Assembly: GCA_934359185.1 (NCBI GenBank) | Contig: CAKRLE010000001.1 | Span: 248,001-312,000 of the forward strand | DNA: 64,000 nucleotides | Direction: 5' to 3' | From: an uncultured Lachnospira sp. | GTDB lineage: Bacteria; Bacillota; Clostridia; Lachnospirales; Lachnospiraceae | Shown: piece after piece, positions 45,492-53,804 of the stretch | How positions within the stretch are numbered: position 1 is the stretch's first letter | Layout: each line of letters opens with the position of its first letter | Notes under the pieces: generated by a model | Database searches by the model: none | The model's input: the letters and a program-made list of their open reading frames with translations, nothing else | What the model was told of the DNA's origin: nothing | Made by a program: the position numbers and the translations under genes

Positions 45492-46509
45492 TTATCTCGT
45501 CACCTCCGCCTCTGGCAATAACAATCTCTGCTGAATCTTCAAGCTTTCTGATGATATTAACAATCTTCTGCTGTGCTTCCTCAACATCCTTCATACGTAC
45601 AGGGCCCATGAATTCCATATCTTCCTTAATCATAACAGCAAGACGGCTTGAAAGGTTATTAAGGATAACATTCTGAACTTCTTCTGTAGCTCCTTTAAGA
45701 GCAAGAGCAAGATCACTATTATCAACATCTCTAAGAACACGCTGGATAGCTCTGTCGTCGAGAGAAAGAATATCCTCGAATACGAACATTTTCTTTCTGA
45801 TCTCATCTGCAAGTTCTGGCTCTTCAACCTCAAGAGTTTCCATAATATGCTTTTCTGTTCCTCTGTCAACAGAATTCAGAATACTTACAATCGCATCTAC
45901 ACCACCAACAATAGTGTAATCCTGATTAACAAGTGATGAAAGCTTTCTCTCAAGCACTTTTTCAACCTGCTTGATAACATCTGGCGATGTTCTGTCCATC
46001 TGTGCTATTCTCTTTGCAACATCCGCCTGCTTTTCAGGTGGAAGTGATGATATAACAAGTGACGACTGCGTAGCCGGCAGATATGATAATATAAGCGCTA
46101 TCGTCTGTGGATGCTCGTCCTGTATAAAGTTTAAAAGCTGGCTTGGATCCGTCTTTCTGATAAACTCGAATGGTCTGACCTGTAAACTTGCAGTCAGCTT
46201 ACCAATAACACTCTTGGCTTTTTCCTCGCCCAGTGCCTTTTCAAGCAATTCTTTGGCATATCCAATACCACCCTCAGCAATATACTGCTGTGCAAGACAT
46301 ACCTCGTAAAACTCATTCAAAACCTTCTCCTTAGTCTGCGGAGAAACACTGCTGGTATTTGCAATTTCAAGTGTAAGCTGTTCTATCTCTTCCTCTTTCA
46401 AATGCTTGAATATCTGAGCAGATTTCTCTGGTCCTAAAGTGATAAGCAGAGTGGCAGCCTTCTCAACTCCATCCATTTCTCTCTCAGTTCCTGCCGATTT
46501 TTTAGCCAT
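45484..46509 (-). CDS. fliG: flagellar motor switch protein FliG
   Basis: FliG of the C ring transmits torque from MotA. The 341-residue protein has the N-terminal FliF-binding domain (KAATLLITLGPEKSAQIFKHL), the middle domain with the EHPQTIALILSYL motif (EHPQR-type surface) and the C-terminal charged helix RAIQRVLRDVDNSDLALALKG that faces the stator. All domains and length are normal. Confidence 0.98.
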   Translation of the reverse strand: MAKKSAGTEREMDGVEKAATLLITLGPEKSAQIFKHLKEEEIEQLTLEIANTSSVSPQTKEKVLNEFYEVCLAQQYIAEGGIGYAKELLEKALGEEKAKSVIGKLTASLQVRPFEFIRKTDPSQLLNFIQDEHPQTIALILSYLPATQSSLVISSLPPEKQADVAKRIAQMDRTSPDVIKQVEKVLERKLSSLVNQDYTIVGGVDAIVSILNSVDRGTEKHIMETLEVEEPELADEIRKKMFVFEDILSLDDRAIQRVLRDVDNSDLALALKGATEEVQNVILNNLSSRLAVMIKEDMEFMGPVRMKDVEEAQQKIVNIIRKLEDSAEIVIARGGGDEIIV

Positions 46510-46526
46510 ATATAATCACGCCTTTC

Positions 46527-48140
46527 CTAATCCCATCCTTCATTAAGCCAGTTACGAAGCAACAATGCAACTGCCTCTGGATTCTCATCCACAAATTTCT
46601 CAATAGCCTTTCTGGTCTCTGACTTCTCCTGCATATCAATATCATCAACCGATGGCTGTTTCTCTCTTGTTGTAGAAAGCATCTCTTCAACAGACAATTC
46701 TGGTTCTGTCTCGTTAACTGTTAGAGGCACTGCACTTCTTATAACAACAAACACAAGTATTCCTAATATAACTACAGCAAGTAAAATCTGTAACCAGAAT
46801 GTTACATTGCTTAAGATATTGCCACTTGCCTTGTCCTGGAAATATGGTCTCTGGTATGCAATAACTGATATTTTACCAGCTGCGACACCAGTTCCCATCG
46901 CTATATTATCTATAACCGTCTGATCAACATCAAGGGTTGTTGTCTGGGCATTCTGTGCCTTGAACTCATCCCATGTCATATTATCGAGATAGCCAAGATC
47001 TTTACAATTCTGTTCATCATATATAACATTCTTAATCAGTGTAACAGCAAGTGTTGAACTGTCATACACGATATCTCCCGGTTCCTTGACTGTTGTAGTA
47101 ACAATTGAATTAGGAAGATATTCATACTTCTGCACATTATATGTAGAATTGCTTGAATTACCATTCTGCAGATTGTATGTAGTATCATCATTATTAGATG
47201 TTGTTCCCGGTGTTCCACTTGCTCCAGATGAACCAGTTGATGTCTCAACATATGACGAGCCAAATATCGCCTGCTCATCACCCTGTGTAGAGTACTCGGT
47301 AGCTATTGTTGTGACAGCATCCCAGTCCATGTCAAAATTCAATGTAAGATATACATCATCATACATGCCTGATGCTAAAAGTCCCTGCTTTAACGAGTTC
47401 TTAGTTGTTGTCTCTATCTGGTTCTTATATTTAAGCTTGCCTGTATAGCTTACACCCGAATTGGTTGATGCATTGCTTGGACCTGAGAATAATGTATTAC
47501 CCTTAGTGTCAACAACTGTAATATTATTAGTCGAACCATTTCCAACTGCAGTAGCAAGATAGTTAGCAATAGTCTCTGCATAATCATCATTAATAGTCTT
47601 AGAAGTTTCAAGACATGCACTTACAGATGCCTCTGATGTTGCAGCATAGAACGAATTGCTTGAATCCTCCATCTGAACAGTGATAGATGCATTCTTGATT
47701 CCATCCCAGTTTTCAAGATCATCCTTTAATTTGTTCTCAAGATAATGTGCATACATCTTGGTTCTGTCAGACTCTGTTGTTGTAAAGCTGCTGTTCATGG
47801 CATCCTGAAATGTATAGCCTGCCGGCTGTATATCATTGGATGCAATTAACATCTTGGCATTAGTAAGATCCGACCTGTTAACCTGTACTGTGAGAGAACC
47901 ATTGTCAACTTTATAATTAATATTGTTGCTTGTGAGCAGTGTTGTCACACTGTTCATCTCCTTATAATCCTCGCACACCCGTAATATATCGTATGTTGGT
48001 CTTGATGCAACAAACGATATAATACCTATTGCCACCACTATAACAGCGGCAGAACTTATAATAACTGCCTTCTGCTTGGCTGTCCAACTTTTCCATATCT
48101 CAATTATTTTGTTAATAACTGCTCTAAAACGTTCAGCCAT
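46527..48140 (-). CDS. fliF: flagellar MS-ring protein FliF
   Basis: FliF makes the MS ring on which the motor is built. The 537-residue protein has an N-terminal membrane helix (about 25-45), ring-building motifs (YKEMNSVTTLLTSNNINYKV), a Gly/Ser/Thr/Asn-rich beta-collar insertion (about 285-325), a second membrane helix (about 438-460) and a cytoplasmic tail that binds FliG (EKFVDENPEAVALLLRNWLNEG). Normal for Firmicutes. Confidence 0.97.
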   Translation of the reverse strand: MAERFRAVINKIIEIWKSWTAKQKAVIISSAAVIVVAIGIISFVASRPTYDILRVCEDYKEMNSVTTLLTSNNINYKVDNGSLTVQVNRSDLTNAKMLIASNDIQPAGYTFQDAMNSSFTTTESDRTKMYAHYLENKLKDDLENWDGIKNASITVQMEDSSNSFYAATSEASVSACLETSKTINDDYAETIANYLATAVGNGSTNNITVVDTKGNTLFSGPSNASTNSGVSYTGKLKYKNQIETTTKNSLKQGLLASGMYDDVYLTLNFDMDWDAVTTIATEYSTQGDEQAIFGSSYVETSTGSSGASGTPGTTSNNDDTTYNLQNGNSSNSTYNVQKYEYLPNSIVTTTVKEPGDIVYDSSTLAVTLIKNVIYDEQNCKDLGYLDNMTWDEFKAQNAQTTTLDVDQTVIDNIAMGTGVAAGKISVIAYQRPYFQDKASGNILSNVTFWLQILLAVVILGILVFVVIRSAVPLTVNETEPELSVEEMLSTTREKQPSVDDIDMQEKSETRKAIEKFVDENPEAVALLLRNWLNEGWD

Positions 48141-48156
48141 CGTAATTTAATACTCC

Positions 48157-48495
48157 TTAAATCTGCATATTCATAATCTCTTTGTAAGCTTCTAAGGCTT
48201 TATCTCTCACTGCAACTGTAAACTGCAATGCTATATTAGCCTGCTGCTGGTAAACTCCAAGTTCATGTGTGTTAGTCATATTACCAAGCGCATAATCAAT
48301 TTCAGCCTGCTGAGCTCTCTGAATATAGTCATTAGTGCTATTAAGCAGACCTGAAACCGAATTAAACACGGAATCAAATGTCTCATCCCCTGTATTAGTC
48401 TGACCCACATTCTTAGCGCCTGACTGCTGCATTGCACTTGTAACTTTATTAATATAGTCAGCTCCAAGATTATTAACTGCCTGTGTTATATCCAT
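48157..48495 (-). CDS. fliE: flagellar hook-basal body protein FliE
   Basis: FliE joins the MS ring to the rod and is the first exported substrate. The 112-residue protein has the helical FliE domain with TFDSVFNSVSGLLNSTNDYIQRAQQAEIDYALGN and ends IALQFTVAVRDKALEAYKEIMNMQI, the family's C-terminal signature. Order flgB-flgC-fliE-fliF is canonical. Confidence 0.96.
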   Translation of the reverse strand: MDITQAVNNLGADYINKVTSAMQQSGAKNVGQTNTGDETFDSVFNSVSGLLNSTNDYIQRAQQAEIDYALGNMTNTHELGVYQQQANIALQFTVAVRDKALEAYKEIMNMQI

Positions 48496-48544
48496 TCATG
48501 TATACCTCTCATATAAATATTAAACTGCGTATGTAATATCATTA

Positions 48545-49027
48545 TTATACAGTTCCTATTGACAATCCTTTCTGCGCCATTGTCTTGCTGGCATTAAAGG
48601 CTGATATATTAGCCTCGTAAGATCTTGAAGCATCTATTAAATCTGTCATCTCCTGGACTATATTGACATTAGGATATGTAACATATCCATTCTCATCAGC
48701 ATCCGGATGTGATGGATCATATACCATATTCATATCTGTCGAAGTATCCTCATATACTGAAGTCACTTTAACCCCATCGCCAAGCCTTCCACCACTTGCA
48801 TTATGCAATATACTTGCAAATGATGAACCTGTTGACGTTGCGCCTTTAACAGCCGTAGCCTGTGACAGTGTTTTTTCTGTAAACACAACCGCCTTTCTTA
48901 CATATGGCGTTCCATCAGATGTTCTTGTTGTATTAGCATTAGCGATATTCTCAGATATAACATCTGTACGCAGCTGCTGTGCTGTCATTCCTGATGCACT
49001 TATATTAAAAGCTGTAAACATTGACAT
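48545..49027 (-). CDS. flgC: flagellar basal-body rod protein FlgC
   Basis: A 160-residue proximal rod protein. It starts MSMFTAFNISASGMTAQQLR and has the rod motif ENIANANTTRTSDGTPYVRK. The C-terminal signature is YPNVNIVQEMTDLIDASRSYEANISAFNASK. The ATG has GGAGG eight bases upstream. It follows flgB, as expected. Confidence 0.97.
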   Translation of the reverse strand: MSMFTAFNISASGMTAQQLRTDVISENIANANTTRTSDGTPYVRKAVVFTEKTLSQATAVKGATSTGSSFASILHNASGGRLGDGVKVTSVYEDTSTDMNMVYDPSHPDADENGYVTYPNVNIVQEMTDLIDASRSYEANISAFNASKTMAQKGLSIGTV

Positions 49028-49053
49028 GTTAAGCGCCTCCTTATTCGATTTTA

Positions 49054-49446
49054 TTATTTAAGTACTGCCTTAAATCTTGAAAATTCATTGCTCATGCTGT
49101 CTATCAGTGCATTATAGTTAATCTGTTCTGCTGCTAATTCTGCATTTTCTGTTGACAAATCAACATTATTGCCATCAAGCCTGTATGAAAGTGCTGTATT
49201 CTCCGTATATGTTCTATATGTAACAGCTGAAGTATCAACATTATTTATCTTCTGTGTCAATGTTGACTTAGGGCTGCCTGCCTGTTCAATTGCAGAATTA
49301 AGATAAGTCTTAAACTCCACATCCTGTCTCTTATAATTAGGAGTATCAACATTCGCAATATTATTAGTTAACACCTCTTCTCTTGCCCAGCTTGCATCCG
49401 CTGCTGACTTTAAGACGTTAACATATCCAAATAATCCTGAGCTCAT
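49054..49446 (-). CDS. flgB: flagellar basal-body rod protein FlgB
   Basis: The first gene of the fla/che cluster, 130 residues. The rod motif NNIANVDTPNYKRQDVEF is near residue 28, and the C-terminal helix region (VDLSTENAELAAEQINYNALIDSM) is typical. The start has GGGAG upstream (seven-base spacing to the ATG counting from the G run). It is preceded by a leader of about 90 bases with an inverted repeat and a promoter. Confidence 0.97.
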   Translation of the reverse strand: MSSGLFGYVNVLKSAADASWAREEVLTNNIANVDTPNYKRQDVEFKTYLNSAIEQAGSPKSTLTQKINNVDTSAVTYRTYTENTALSYRLDGNNVDLSTENAELAAEQINYNALIDSMSNEFSRFKAVLK

Positions 49447-49492
49447 ATACCTGCTCCCTTCCGATATATATAAATAAAAGCATATACCTTAA

Positions 49493-49519
49493 TACTATGT
49501 CATATCAATGGACATAGTA
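49493..49519 (-). promoter_or_regulatory. 9-bp perfect inverted repeat in the fla/che leader
   Basis: TACTATGTC (49493-49501) and GACATAGTA (49511-49519) are exact inverted repeats around a 9-base loop. With the promoter at 49544-49572 they would lie at about +18 to +44 of the transcript. They could be an operator for a dimeric regulator or an RNA hairpin acting on early elongation. There is no T-tract, and the sequence does not resemble a c-di-GMP riboswitch. Confidence 0.55.
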
Positions 49520-49543
49520 CCACCTACTATAAGCTTAAGCTAC

Positions 49544-49572
49544 ATTATAAGATATAAAAGCATAAAAATAAA
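49544..49572 (-). promoter_or_regulatory. probable sigma-A promoter of the fla/che operon
   Basis: Minus strand: perfect -10 TATAAT (49549-49544), 17-base spacer, -35 position TTTATT (49572-49567), only three of six. The weak -35 suggests activation or regulation. It lies about 95 bases upstream of flgB, in the only wide gap before the flagellar genes. A weak CodY-like sequence (49577-49591) abuts the -35 box. No sigma-28 promoter was found in this gap. Confidence 0.55.
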
Positions 49573-49590
49573 GCATAATTTTACCAAAAT

Positions 49591-49640
49591 ATAAAAAAAG
49601 GAAGAAGCCATGTCCGCAGAAATGCGTGCAGGCTTCTTCC
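49591..49640 (-). terminator. rho-independent terminator of codY
   Basis: A perfect 10-bp stem GGAAGAAGCC (49600-49609) and GGCTTCTTCC (49631-49640) on the minus strand is followed by TTTTTTTAT. It is a strong intrinsic terminator 22 bases after the codY stop and separates codY from the fla/che operon. Confidence 0.93.
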
Positions 49641-49662
49641 AGCAAGTATCTAAATCCGTTAA

Positions 49663-50433
49663 TTAATCATCAAGTTTTTTCAATTCATCAAACACTTCAT
49701 CATTGACCACCCTTATATAGGTACCCTTCATTCCAGACGATCTGGATTCTATAACACCAGCACTCTCAAACTTACGAAGCGCATTAACAATAACAGACCT
49801 TGTTATGCCAACCCTGTCTGCAATTTTACTGGCAACAAGCACTCCTTCTCTTCCATCAAGCTCTTTAAAAATGTGTTTGATTGCTTCAAGCTCCGATGAC
49901 GACAGCGTTCCTATTGCAGACTTGACAATCTGTTTGTTTCTTACTATCTCTGCATTCTCCTCATTGACAGATCGCATCATCTCAAGTCCAACAACCGTTG
50001 TTCCATATTCGCAAAGAATAATATCGTCTATTTCATAGGAGTTATCATTCTTATACAAAAACAATGTTCCAAGTCTTTCTCCCGCAATCTCTATTGGTGC
50101 AATAAGAGCCTCAAACTTCTTGACATTATCGCTTGCAAAACCAAGAGTCGCAAGATTGACATTCTCCTTAGTAGACAGAATACTCAGCAGACGTTCATTA
50201 AGCATATTATCAACAAATCCACCCACTCTGTCATAGATAAGTTCGTCAATCACATCAACCTCTTTATAGAACCCGGTACCTAGTACCTTACCCTTTCTGC
50301 TTATGACAAGAATATTAGATTCCAGAATACCACTCAGCACATCACAGATATCATTAAACTCAACACGCTGTGAATGATTGTTATGAAGAAGCTTATTTAT
50401 TTTTCTTGTCTTATCTAACAATTGCACACTCAT
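49663..50433 (-). CDS. codY: global nutritional regulator CodY
   Basis: CodY is the GTP and branched-chain amino acid-sensing repressor of Firmicutes. The 256-residue protein has the N-terminal GAF domain (starting MSVQLLDKTRKINKLLH) and a C-terminal winged helix with SSSELEAIKHIFKELDGREGVLVASKIADRVGITRSVIVNALRKFESAGVIESRSSGMKGTY-type sequence, including the DNA-reading helix near residue 205-222. The ATG at 50433 has GGAGG eight bases upstream. It is located directly before fla/che as in Bacillus subtilis, where CodY represses that operon, but without codV-hslVU. Confidence 0.96.
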   Translation of the reverse strand: MSVQLLDKTRKINKLLHNNHSQRVEFNDICDVLSGILESNILVISRKGKVLGTGFYKEVDVIDELIYDRVGGFVDNMLNERLLSILSTKENVNLATLGFASDNVKKFEALIAPIEIAGERLGTLFLYKNDNSYEIDDIILCEYGTTVVGLEMMRSVNEENAEIVRNKQIVKSAIGTLSSSELEAIKHIFKELDGREGVLVASKIADRVGITRSVIVNALRKFESAGVIESRSSGMKGTYIRVVNDEVFDELKKLDD

Positions 50434-50493
50434 CAGTAATACCTCCGAAATATAAGACACACAATATGTGTACCACGAATAACCTCTGATAGA

Positions 50494-50538
50494 ATATTAG
50501 CATTTATATTAGATAATTTCAATAGTTTTCTGACAATT
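50494..50538 (-). promoter_or_regulatory. codY promoter with adjoining CodY box
   Basis: Minus strand: a 15-base element AATTGTCAGAAAACT (50538-50524) matches the CodY consensus AATTTTCWGAAAATT at 13 positions. One base further is -35 TTGAAA (50522-50517), then 17 bases and -10 TAATAT (50499-50494). The box overlaps the topA stop codon. The arrangement suggests CodY binds its own promoter region, as in several Firmicutes. Confidence 0.7.
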
Positions 50539-52603
50539 AATTCTGTTTTGCTTCAATGTAGCCACAATTTTCATCTGCACATACAATCTTATTGCCTTTT
50601 TCAATCATATATCCACCACACTTAGGACATTTTTTTGATACAGGCTTCTGCCATGACATAAAATCGCAATCTGGATTATCCTCACAGCCAAAATATCTTC
50701 TACCTTTCTTGGTCTTCTTTAATACGATATCTTTGCCGCATTTAGGACATGCCACACCAATTTTCTCAAAATAAGGCTTTGTATTCCTGCACTCAGGAAA
50801 TCCCGGACATCCAAGGAACTTTCCATGTGGTCCATATTTGATAACCATATTACGTCCACATTTTTCACATATTACATCACTGACTTCATCTTCTATCCTG
50901 ACATTTTCAAGTTCCTTTTCAGCTGCCTTGACAGCTTCATCCAGATCTGGATAAAAGTTTCTTATTACCTCTTTCCATTTTACCTTGCCATCTCCAACGC
51001 CATCAAGAAGAGATTCCATATTGGCAGTAAAATTAACGTCAACAATTGTTGGAAACGCTTTTTTCATTATATCATTAACAGCTTCTCCAAGTTCTGTAAC
51101 ATATAAATTTTTATTCTCTTTAGCAATATAATGTCTTGCAATTATAGTTGTTATTGTTGGAGCATACGTACTTGGCCTTCCTATCCCCAGTTCCTCTAAC
51201 TGCTTAACCAGTGAAGCTTCTGTATAGTGAGCCGGCGGCTGTGTAAAATGCTGGCTGCTGTCAAGAGACTCAAGCTCCAATGACGAATCCACATTAACTC
51301 CCTTAACAAGAGTATTACTTCCCTTTTCTTCTTCATCATCTTTATAAACAGACATAAAACCATCAAACTTAATCTTAGATGCCGAAACATTAAACCTGTA
51401 CTTTCCTGCTGCAATCTTAACAGAAGTAGTCTCATATACAGCATTGCTCATCTGGCTTGCAGTAAACCTCTTCCATATAAGTTGATAAAGCCTGAACTGA
51501 TCCCTCGATAACGACTCCTTAACAATAACCGGAGACAACGCTATGTCAGTTGGCCTGATTGCCTCATGTGCATCCTGTATATTTTTCCCATCTTTGCCAG
51601 AATTCTTAACTGCCGCTACATAATTCTTACCATAATTATCTTCTATGTATGACGAAGCCATTGATACAGCTTCATCAGCCACTCTGGTAGAATCTGTACG
51701 AAGATAGGTTATGATACCTATTGTCCCTCTTCCGGTTATATCAACGCCCTCATACAGCTGCTGCGCAAGTCTCATAGTCTTCTGGGTTGAGAAATTAAGC
51801 TGCTTTGCTGCTTCCTGCTGTAAAGTACTTGTTGTAAATGGCAGAGGAGCCTTCTTAACCTTTTCTCCTGGCTTAACGCTCTCTACAGAAAAGCTGCTCT
51901 GCTTTAATTCTTTAAGAATGTCATTCATCTGTGATTCATTCTTAATGTCAATCCTGCCATTCTCATCACCATAGAATCTGGCAATAACAGGTTTCTTTTC
52001 ACCTGATACGTTAAGTTTAGCCTCAAGTGTCCAGTATTCCTCAGGAATAAATGAGTTAATCTCATCTTCTCTGTCACATATAATTCTCAGAGCTACTGAC
52101 TGTACCCTTCCTGCACTAAGCCCTCTCTTTACTTTAGCCCACAGAACCGGACTTATCTTATATCCAACAATTCTGTCGAGCACTCTTCTTGACTGCTGTG
52201 CATCAACAAGATTCATATCAATTTTTCTTGCATCCTTTAACGATGCCTTGACTGCATTCTTAGTAATTTCATTAAATGTAATCCTATATATATCCTTGTC
52301 TTCAAGCTTTAATGCTTTAGCAAGATGCCACGAAATCGCCTCACCTTCACGGTCCGGGTCAGTTGCAAGATATATTTTATCTGCTTTCTTTGCTTCCTTC
52401 TTTAAAGCAGCAAGTATGTCTCCTTTTCCCCTTATCGTTATATATTTAGGTTCAAAATCATTCTCCACATCAATTCCCATCTGACTTTTAGGTAAATCTC
52501 TTATATGTCCCTGAGATGCCATAACTTCATAATTAGAGCCTAAAAACTTCTTAATAGTCTTAACCTTAGCTGGAGACTCCACAATAACAAGATACTTAGC
52601 CAT
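50537..52603 (-). CDS. topA: DNA topoisomerase I
   Basis: TopA relaxes negative supercoils. The 688-residue protein starts with the Toprim domain (YLVIVESPAKVKTIKKFLG, then DPDREGEAISWHL), has the catalytic tyrosine in GIITYLRTDSTR near residue 298, and ends with three four-cysteine zinc ribbons (from about 575 onward: CEKCGRNM...CPGFPEC, CPKCGKDI...CEDNPDC, CPKCGGYM...CADENC). Length and layout are standard for Firmicutes. It follows dprA, as in Bacillus. Confidence 0.98.
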   Translation of the reverse strand: MAKYLVIVESPAKVKTIKKFLGSNYEVMASQGHIRDLPKSQMGIDVENDFEPKYITIRGKGDILAALKKEAKKADKIYLATDPDREGEAISWHLAKALKLEDKDIYRITFNEITKNAVKASLKDARKIDMNLVDAQQSRRVLDRIVGYKISPVLWAKVKRGLSAGRVQSVALRIICDREDEINSFIPEEYWTLEAKLNVSGEKKPVIARFYGDENGRIDIKNESQMNDILKELKQSSFSVESVKPGEKVKKAPLPFTTSTLQQEAAKQLNFSTQKTMRLAQQLYEGVDITGRGTIGIITYLRTDSTRVADEAVSMASSYIEDNYGKNYVAAVKNSGKDGKNIQDAHEAIRPTDIALSPVIVKESLSRDQFRLYQLIWKRFTASQMSNAVYETTSVKIAAGKYRFNVSASKIKFDGFMSVYKDDEEEKGSNTLVKGVNVDSSLELESLDSSQHFTQPPAHYTEASLVKQLEELGIGRPSTYAPTITTIIARHYIAKENKNLYVTELGEAVNDIMKKAFPTIVDVNFTANMESLLDGVGDGKVKWKEVIRNFYPDLDEAVKAAEKELENVRIEDEVSDVICEKCGRNMVIKYGPHGKFLGCPGFPECRNTKPYFEKIGVACPKCGKDIVLKKTKKGRRYFGCEDNPDCDFMSWQKPVSKKCPKCGGYMIEKGNKIVCADENCGYIEAKQN

Positions 52604-52631
52604 AATAAATACTTATAATTCCTTCCATAAT

Positions 52632-53804
52632 CTATATACTGCATCTGACATAACAGTTTTTCCCAACTTCCTTAACTGCCCCCTGAAGCTGCAATTCAAA
52701 CAGCTGCTGGCTTACAACTGATATATCAAGGCCAGATTCTTTAATAATTGTATCTATATCCTTTGGATACAAATTGGTTGTACTATACACCATATTTTTT
52801 TTACTGGCAAGCAGATTTGTGTCAGAATTATCAACACAATCTTTTTGAAAATCATTCTGGCACTGGGTTTTCCCGATTTTAAAATTATTTTTTTCCTGTT
52901 CCAATCTTTTCTCTACCCATTGCCTTACCGCATCAATTTGTTTAATATCATCAGCACATGTTATTAACATTGCACCCATCTTTATAAGTTCGTTACAGCC
53001 AGCACTCAGAGGATCATCTATACGCCCCGGAACCGCCATTATTTCCTTATTCTGTTCCAGTGCCTGATCTACAGTTATAAGTGAACCACTCCGCTTTCTT
53101 GCCTCAACAACTATGACAACATCTGCCAATCCGCTTATTATGCGGTTTCTTTCTGGAAATGCGCCTTTATTGGGCTTACTGTCGGGATGGTATTCTGATA
53201 TAATTCCCCCTCTCTCTATCAGCTTTGAATATAACTCGATATTTTCTCTTGGATAACACACATCAACACCACATCCAAGGACAGCAGCTGACATTCCACC
53301 ACCATCCAGGCATCCTCTCTGTCCTGCAGCATCAATCCCTAAAGCCATGCCGCTTACCACCTGGATTCCCATATACGCAAAACTTCTTCCAAGATTATAT
53401 GCAGTCTGTCGTCCATATTCACTGCACCCACGTGCACCTATAACCGCTACTGTAACTGCATCATCATCTACGCATCGTCCACGCATATATAGCGCCACCG
53501 GTGCATCAGGTATATTTTTAAGTCTGCGCGGATATAAATCAGACTGCCGGTGAACAAATATTATATTATTATCAGCAAGTGCGCAGAACTCTTCGTATAT
53601 CTTATTATCCCTCTTAGCCTCATTAATATGTAATATATCTGTCCTGCTTATACCATATGGTGCATTATGTGTATCAAAATCACTCTGGTATACATTCTTT
53701 GCATCGCCAAATTCATCCAACAGAATATTCATCTTGGCTCTTCCAATTCCTGGTATGTTACAAAGCCAGTACCAGTAATAATCATTAACTTTACCTGATT
53801 CCAT
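52632..53804 (-). CDS. dprA: DNA processing protein DprA
   Basis: DprA loads RecA onto incoming single-stranded DNA during transformation. The N-terminal helix-hairpin-helix-like part includes WLCNIPGIGRAKMNILL. The Rossmann core has VAVIGARGCSEYGRQ, VVSGMALGIDAAGQRG, AVLGCGVDVCYP, FPERNRIISGLADVVIVVEA and RSGSLITVDQALE. A C-terminal winged-helix domain follows a Lys/Asn-rich linker (about 290-330). The start is uncertain: the ATG at 53804 has no clear SD and overlaps comM by 14 bases, while TTG at 53831 also lacks one. About 390 residues. Confidence 0.93.
   Translation of the reverse strand: MESGKVNDYYWYWLCNIPGIGRAKMNILLDEFGDAKNVYQSDFDTHNAPYGISRTDILHINEAKRDNKIYEEFCALADNNIIFVHRQSDLYPRRLKNIPDAPVALYMRGRCVDDDAVTVAVIGARGCSEYGRQTAYNLGRSFAYMGIQVVSGMALGIDAAGQRGCLDGGGMSAAVLGCGVDVCYPRENIELYSKLIERGGIISEYHPDSKPNKGAFPERNRIISGLADVVIVVEARKRSGSLITVDQALEQNKEIMAVPGRIDDPLSAGCNELIKMGAMLITCADDIKQIDAVRQWVEKRLEQEKNNFKIGKTQCQNDFQKDCVDNSDTNLLASKKNMVYSTTNLYPKDIDTIIKESGLDISVVSQQLFELQLQGAVKEVGKNCYVRCSI

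Noticed and set aside
49461..49467. CCGATAT, the sigma-28 -10 type sequence, near flgB
   Set aside because: It is on the plus strand, pointing away from flgB, and has no TAAA element at the right distance.
49447..49599. c-di-GMP riboswitch before the flagellar operon, as in Clostridioides difficile
   Set aside because: The gap before flgB is too short and lacks the conserved GEMM motifs; only a simple inverted repeat is present.
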